Source: Zygnema cylindricum (taxonomy: Eukaryota > Streptophyta > Zygnematophyceae > Zygnematales > Zygnemataceae). From it: 64,000 nt of DNA. Each line of letters starts with the position of its first letter. Position 1 is the first letter of the stretch. Positions 60,101 through 64,000 of the stretch are shown here, piece by piece. The translations under genes and the position numbers were made by a program. The notes beneath the pieces are model-generated. The model was not told the DNA's origin. It saw nothing but the letters and a program-made list of their open reading frames with translations, and made no database searches. Location of the stretch: NCBI GenBank assembly GCA_037447655.1, contig JBBHKE010002105.1, forward strand, positions 1-64,000, written 5' to 3'.

Positions 60101-61354
60101 GGTATTCAAGTAGCGTCGGGATCGAAAAGTGGACGCCCAGAATATATGGAAAATGGATGATATTTTTGAAATAGTTTGAGATAGGTTCAGTATTTTTAGG
60201 CAATACATACTGTAACCCTACTTCACGGAAGACATATTACATTGTGCAAAAGTTAATTTACATTTTTAGTACTTTTGTGAATAATCGCAGAGTGATCCAA
60301 GAAGTGTTATTTTTGAGAGAGGGAGAGTAAGAATCATTCAGCACAAAAGGAATCTTATTTTTGTTAAAAAGAGGATTGGATTCCCAGGAATTAATATTCA
60401 AAAAGGTAAAAAAAAAACCAGTGGAAAAAAATGAGAAGTGTAGAACAGGACATGTATTTAATTATGTAAAGATTTATTGAAATTGATAAATGCAGTCAGA
60501 ATTAAAAATGTAACCATTAAAAGCAAAAAGGTAACCATTAAAAGCAAAAAGGTACTTGGAATTTGACCATAGACCAAGAAATCTTGTACACATACTGTCC
60601 ATCAATATTAAATAATTAATAAATATTTTAATAATAAAGCTATTGCGAATGGGGGTTTTCTTAACCCAAAATCATAAATTTATGCTGACAACAATATTTA
60701 ATGAAGTGGCCTATAATGAGCCACGTAGCAAAACATAACTTAGTGTAGTTATTACTGAATCTGCTTTAACGTTAATCATTCACTAACTCTAACAGATATG
60801 TAAGGTGCCGCATTCAAGGAGCAAATTCTAAAGAAAACGCACACATATACACAGAAGAATACTAATGGCAGTACCAAAAGATTGCATGTGAGAGTTATAT
60901 ACATATGCATTTCTATTACTCTTTTTGTAATTTTATGTTGAGGTTTTTTCCTACCAACCCTTTTTTTTCACTCACTTCTTTCACCTAAGCCTTAAGTCCT
61001 GTAAATTTCTAATTCTTTCACTTTCCCCTCCTCTACCTTTTAGGTTTTTGGAAACTTCTACACAAACAAAAAGGACCTTGGCATTCCACTGCCAGATTCA
61101 AAAATTGAGAGCCTACATGTAAGTCAATAGAATTTTACAAGATGCTACATAATACAATATCACAAGCCAGAAAAAGGGTGCAATAAAGACAAAGAAAATA
61201 CTCAACATAAGACAAGAAAAAAGGGGCTTCTCAACACAATGTACTCAGCTGACATTGTTCTTACCTTACTACATCCTCCCTGCAGAAACTGAGGGCAATC
61301 CGTAATGGCTCTTAGGTCCAAAGAGTCAACAGGTCCGGGAACAGCTCCCGCCAT
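57122..61354 (-). CDS. Triple CCCH zinc-finger protein (C3H17/ZC3H11A-like)
   Basis: Predicted nuclear RNA-binding protein. The three CCCH fingers at the N-terminus resemble plant C3H17-type proteins and animal ZC3H11A, an mRNA-export factor. Exons on the minus strand: 61354-61265 (30 codons), 59911-59801 (37 codons), 59110-57122 (662 codons plus stop), all joined in phase 0 with GT-AG ends, giving 729 aa. Finger 1 (CPQFLQGGC...CTFRH) is split by intron 1 after residue 30. Finger 2 is CRFWQRGICRAGKICPFRH, and finger 3 is CFYFKQGHCAKGEMCPFLH at the start of exon 3. All three are C-x7-C-x5-C-x3-H. Further on are two similar motifs, RSLSEILEEKKKARRA and RPLSELMQMKRK, and a long acidic C-terminus ending DHYFR. 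The start was chosen as the ATG that opens finger 1 (MAGAVPGPVDS). It is divergent from the FAN-type gene at 61908. Confidence 0.9.
59637..59775. repeat. Intronic repeat, copy in intron 2 of the CCCH gene
   Basis: About 140 bp similar to 60656-60797 in intron 1 of the same gene. Shared landmarks in order are an ATAAATT stretch, a GGCC-ACAA-GCCAC segment, ACATA-TTAG-GT and finally ATTCACTAACT-TAACAG. Both are on the same strand. Copy boundaries are approximate. Confidence 0.6.
60656..60797. repeat. Intronic repeat, copy in intron 1 of the CCCH gene
   Basis: Second copy of the repeat at 59637-59775, in direct orientation and about 1 kb apart, so the small exon coding for finger 2 lies between the two copies. 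It could be an old transposon family or an old local duplication; no terminal repeats or target duplication could be fixed. Confidence 0.6.
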
Positions 61355-61907
61355 CGATGAGGCCACTTTCCGAGAAATTTCCGAAAAAATGATCTAGAAT
61401 GCAGCCTAAGTAGTTAGGTGCGCTTGAGTTTCAAGTTCTTTAGGGTTTCGTTTCTGTACATATTTATGTACAAGAATCGTCAACAACCTGCAAGTTGTTG
61501 AGTTACAGTTACATAGAAAAAAACGAAAAAACAGGATCTGAGGCGAAATGAATTAAGTAATGCTCTGCAGAAAAGGTGCGTAAAAAGGAGAATAGTACGA
61601 GAAATTCCCTTAGGTAGAGAAGGCCGCGGCAATGTGTCAAAAATTAAGTTGAAACCTGAAAGCAGACGGAGAGACGAACGCGAAGCTTTTGATTGTAAAT
61701 CACTAAATTGTTAACTTCAAAGTTTGAAGCGCCAAAGCAATCAAGAATTTAAGACTGTCAAGTTACTTGCAACTTCGTTTTAGCCTTTTTCACAAGAATA
61801 GTTAATGGTCTTTTTTGCAGTTTTTTGCAGAGTTTTGCAGATATCTGTAAATACGTTGCATGCAATTATGATTACCTTTTTTTTGCAAGTTTTATGGTAA
61901 AGTATCC
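61355..61907. promoter_or_regulatory. Shared divergent promoter region (CCCH gene / FAN-type gene)
   Basis: Only 553 bp separate the two start codons, which point away from each other. The region must hold both 5' untranslated regions and at least the core promoters. No clear TATA box is placed on either side; CCGCGG occurs at about 61623. No reading frame is seen. Confidence 0.5.
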
Positions 61908-64000
61908 ATGGTTCCAATGGAATCGAAAAGACGTGGAAAGACTCGGTTCTCTTTGCTTCTATTGGAGGAAGGTGATGTCTATATTCGTGATTGGATGGCT
62001 TCTTGCTACACTTCATCCATGGATCCTCCACGTGTCACAAGAGGTCGACTTCGTCTTTGTGCTCGTTCCGTTTTTTTTGATCCTGACGATTCCCTTGCAC
62101 CAATAGTTATGCTCCCATTCCGTACAGTCCGTCACGCAAAGCTTGCCACTTGCCCAGGAGAAACAGGAGGTTCTTGGAGTGGAGGAAGTAGAGGAGGAGG
62201 AGGAGGGATTACATTCGGATCTAAAGAAGGACTGTTGCTAGAATTAGGGTTGACAGTGAAAATGAAGGCAGGAGGATTGGATGTTCCGTACGATTTTGAT
62301 CGAAGAGTCTCTCAATGGTGGTTTTGCCTTGATTATGTGCCTACTGAACCGGTATGGTTCTTGAGTGATTCTGGAAAAATTGAGTCTAAGCTTTTATAAG
62401 TGGTTTTTATCAAATCTGGATCCATTATAGTTTATCTTAACACGTTAGTATGATCAGTTTTGTTCAATCAAATAGAATGAGAAAGTGTTTTGTTGCATAA
62501 TCAATGGTGCAACACTGCAAAACAAATACCCTCAAATCGCTCCATTGTTCAGTGTTGGCAAAATTTCAGGGTGGTTTATGATTAGCTATTTCGAAGTAGG
62601 TTTAAGGCCTTAATAACAACAGTGGTTTGGATTTAGTCCTGATTTTTGTCTCACTCGAGTTTGACCATTATTTCCCGGTTTAGTTTCACTCTGAAAACAT
62701 CTCATCTCTTGCTGGAGGGAAGGCTCAGGATGTAATATTTTTTTTCTGGAGTATGCAGCTGGTTCAACAGGTATCCGATTTGCTCCTTATGCGAGATTTG
62801 CCCTTCTGTGAGCAAGAAGTTTCATTTAGAAAACTTGTGGCCAGTATTGAATCGTCGGCGATTTTTGATACCAGTCGTCTCATGGATTTAGGAGAGCATG
62901 TGCTTTTTGACTGCCCAGCGGCACAGGTAACCTGTTTATTCTTTGACAGTTATAACATCATATGATGCAAAAAATGGATGTGTGATGTAGCGATGTTGTC
63001 ACAGTAATTCAATATCGTTTGCTATAATGTTTGCTAAATTTTGATGCGGGCATTTGCAGGTAGTTGTTTAACTTTTGGTTGCTATAAATATTGCTGCTTT
63101 TTGTTTGATTTTCGAGCGGCATGTGTAATTAATTAGTCAATAGTGTTTGCTATGGCTGGATGTATTCCCCACAATTGTATTTACTTCATTCTATGATGCA
63201 ATTATTGGAGGATATCTTGTGAGCGGTGCAAATCATAGTTTAAGTGTGCAAAACTTTGTCCACATTATATGTTTTTAATTCATATTTTATGCGTCCTTCA
63301 CCTTTTGAGCCAAAAAAAGTCTAATATGGCTTCATTTTCTGCACTTCAGAACTATGATGTAAATGATCTGAAATGATATCCTTACCGCTGTTGTCAAACA
63401 GTTGTGTACATCCTGTTTAAAATACATTAATAATACCGACAATCATTTTTAATAACATTCTCCTCGATAATCTTTGATGTCTTCTATGGGTGTGGTACAG
63501 ATGACCCCCTTGGTTCGTGAACCGGGTCGCTTTGTTATCACCCAGGCTCGAGTCTACTTTCAGGTATTCTTTTTTTACTTTTTTCTCCCTAAAAAGTTGG
63601 CATTACCAGAATCTATTGCATTTGTAAGAGAACCCGCTATCATAGAGAACAGCTAGATTTTAAAAGAACATTCACAAATCAAGAGAATTGGAGAACAACC
63701 GTAAGATTTTAAAGATACAAAATTTCACAAGCTCACATTGAAAAATCATTGTAAAGCTTTCATGGGGCTAGCTTTATACATACAGAGAGCGAGAGAGAGA
63801 GAGAGGAGGGAGACAGACAGAGAGAGGAATGAGGTGGAAAGTGGAGAGAAAAAAGGAGTCAAGTAGTAGGTGTTTAATTTTCTGGAGGCTTGTTTGGGAA
63901 CTTATACGCAGCCTCTTCATAATTTTGGCGAGGGTAATCCTATAAGGTCTTTTGCACTTAGTGAAATTGTAGCGGTGGCCCGTCGTACACATGTACTTCG
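61908..64000 (+). CDS. NSMAF: FAN (NSMAF)-type BEACH protein, N-terminal part
   Basis: By family, a large scaffold with GRAM/PH-like, BEACH and WD40 domains, linked in animals to TNF-receptor signalling and more generally to membrane trafficking; the plant role is unknown. Coding exons: 61908-62351, 62759-62926, 63501-63563 and 63912-64000 (cut by the window end), all joined in phase 0 with GT-AG splice sites, 254 residues so far. Diagnostic similarity to animal FAN: RFSLLLLEEGDVYIRDW near the N-terminus, GRLRLCARSVFFDPDD followed by PIVMLPFR, and MTPLVREPGRFVITQARVYFQ followed by PLHNF, which lines up with the FAN segment reading MVTPLV...LYFQPL. A Gly/Ser-rich loop (GGSWSGGSRGGGGG) interrupts the first domain. 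The start is the first ATG of the open frame, with a second Met three codons later. BEACH and WD40 exons must lie beyond the window. Confidence 0.87.
63780..63840. repeat. GA-rich microsatellite in the FAN-type gene
   Basis: GAGAGAGAGAG runs with AGACAGACAG inside intron 3 of the FAN-type gene, between exons ending 63563 and starting 63912. No coding role. Confidence 0.8.

Noticed and set aside
63774-63992. Minus-strand frame near the window end
   Set aside because: Antisense to intron 3 and exon 4 of the FAN-type gene and partly made of the GA microsatellite.

Overview
The window is nuclear DNA from a plant, most likely a non-flowering land plant or other streptophyte. Three ordinary plant-type genes with GT-AG introns sit in AT-rich DNA packed with nested transposons: Ty1/Copia LTR retrotransposons, a hAT element, Mutator-like elements, a Tourist-like element and several TA-flanked mariner-type MITEs. 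I cannot name the species. The only lineage hint is a FAN (NSMAF)-type BEACH gene with the family's N-terminal layout.

Layout. 1-4.44 kb: MITEs, including a four-element nest at 1721-4436. 4.44-7.35 kb: no gene seen. 7,347-15,645 (minus): a complete 12-exon gene for a CPL3-type RNA polymerase II CTD phosphatase (FCP1 catalytic core plus BRCT domain, about 1,443 aa); all exon phases agree. 15.9-20.65 kb: a second nest (MITE, hAT, MITE) and a 2.56-kb Mutator-like element with a perfect 9-bp target duplication. 20.65-22.27 kb: unclassified repeats rich in GTAC. 22.27-54.4 kb: six Copia elements, here called CopA to CopF. CopB and CopC are inserted in CopA (minus strand), and CopF is inserted in CopE. 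CopD is a 5'-truncated copy lying head-to-head with the broken 5' end of CopA. 54.4-57.1 kb: nothing recognisable. 57,122-61,354 (minus): a complete three-exon gene for a triple-CCCH zinc-finger protein. 61,908-64,000 (plus): the first four coding exons of a FAN-type BEACH gene, divergently transcribed from the zinc-finger gene across about 550 bp and cut by the window end.

The most unusual signal is in the Copia elements. The primer-binding site next to the 5' LTR, GGTTATGGGCCCACC, is complementary to the anticodon arm of initiator tRNA-Met rather than to a tRNA 3' end, which implies half-tRNA priming as in Drosophila copia and yeast Ty5. The ATG inside that site is also the apparent gag start codon. 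Several of these LTRs also carry an antisense tRNA-like module with A-box and B-box motifs.

The three host genes are likely nuclear transcription or RNA-processing factors (CPL3-like, CCCH) and a membrane-trafficking or signalling scaffold (FAN). Nothing shows that they work in one pathway. Exon boundaries were read by eye from splice signals, reading phase and similarity to known families; no alignment was run.
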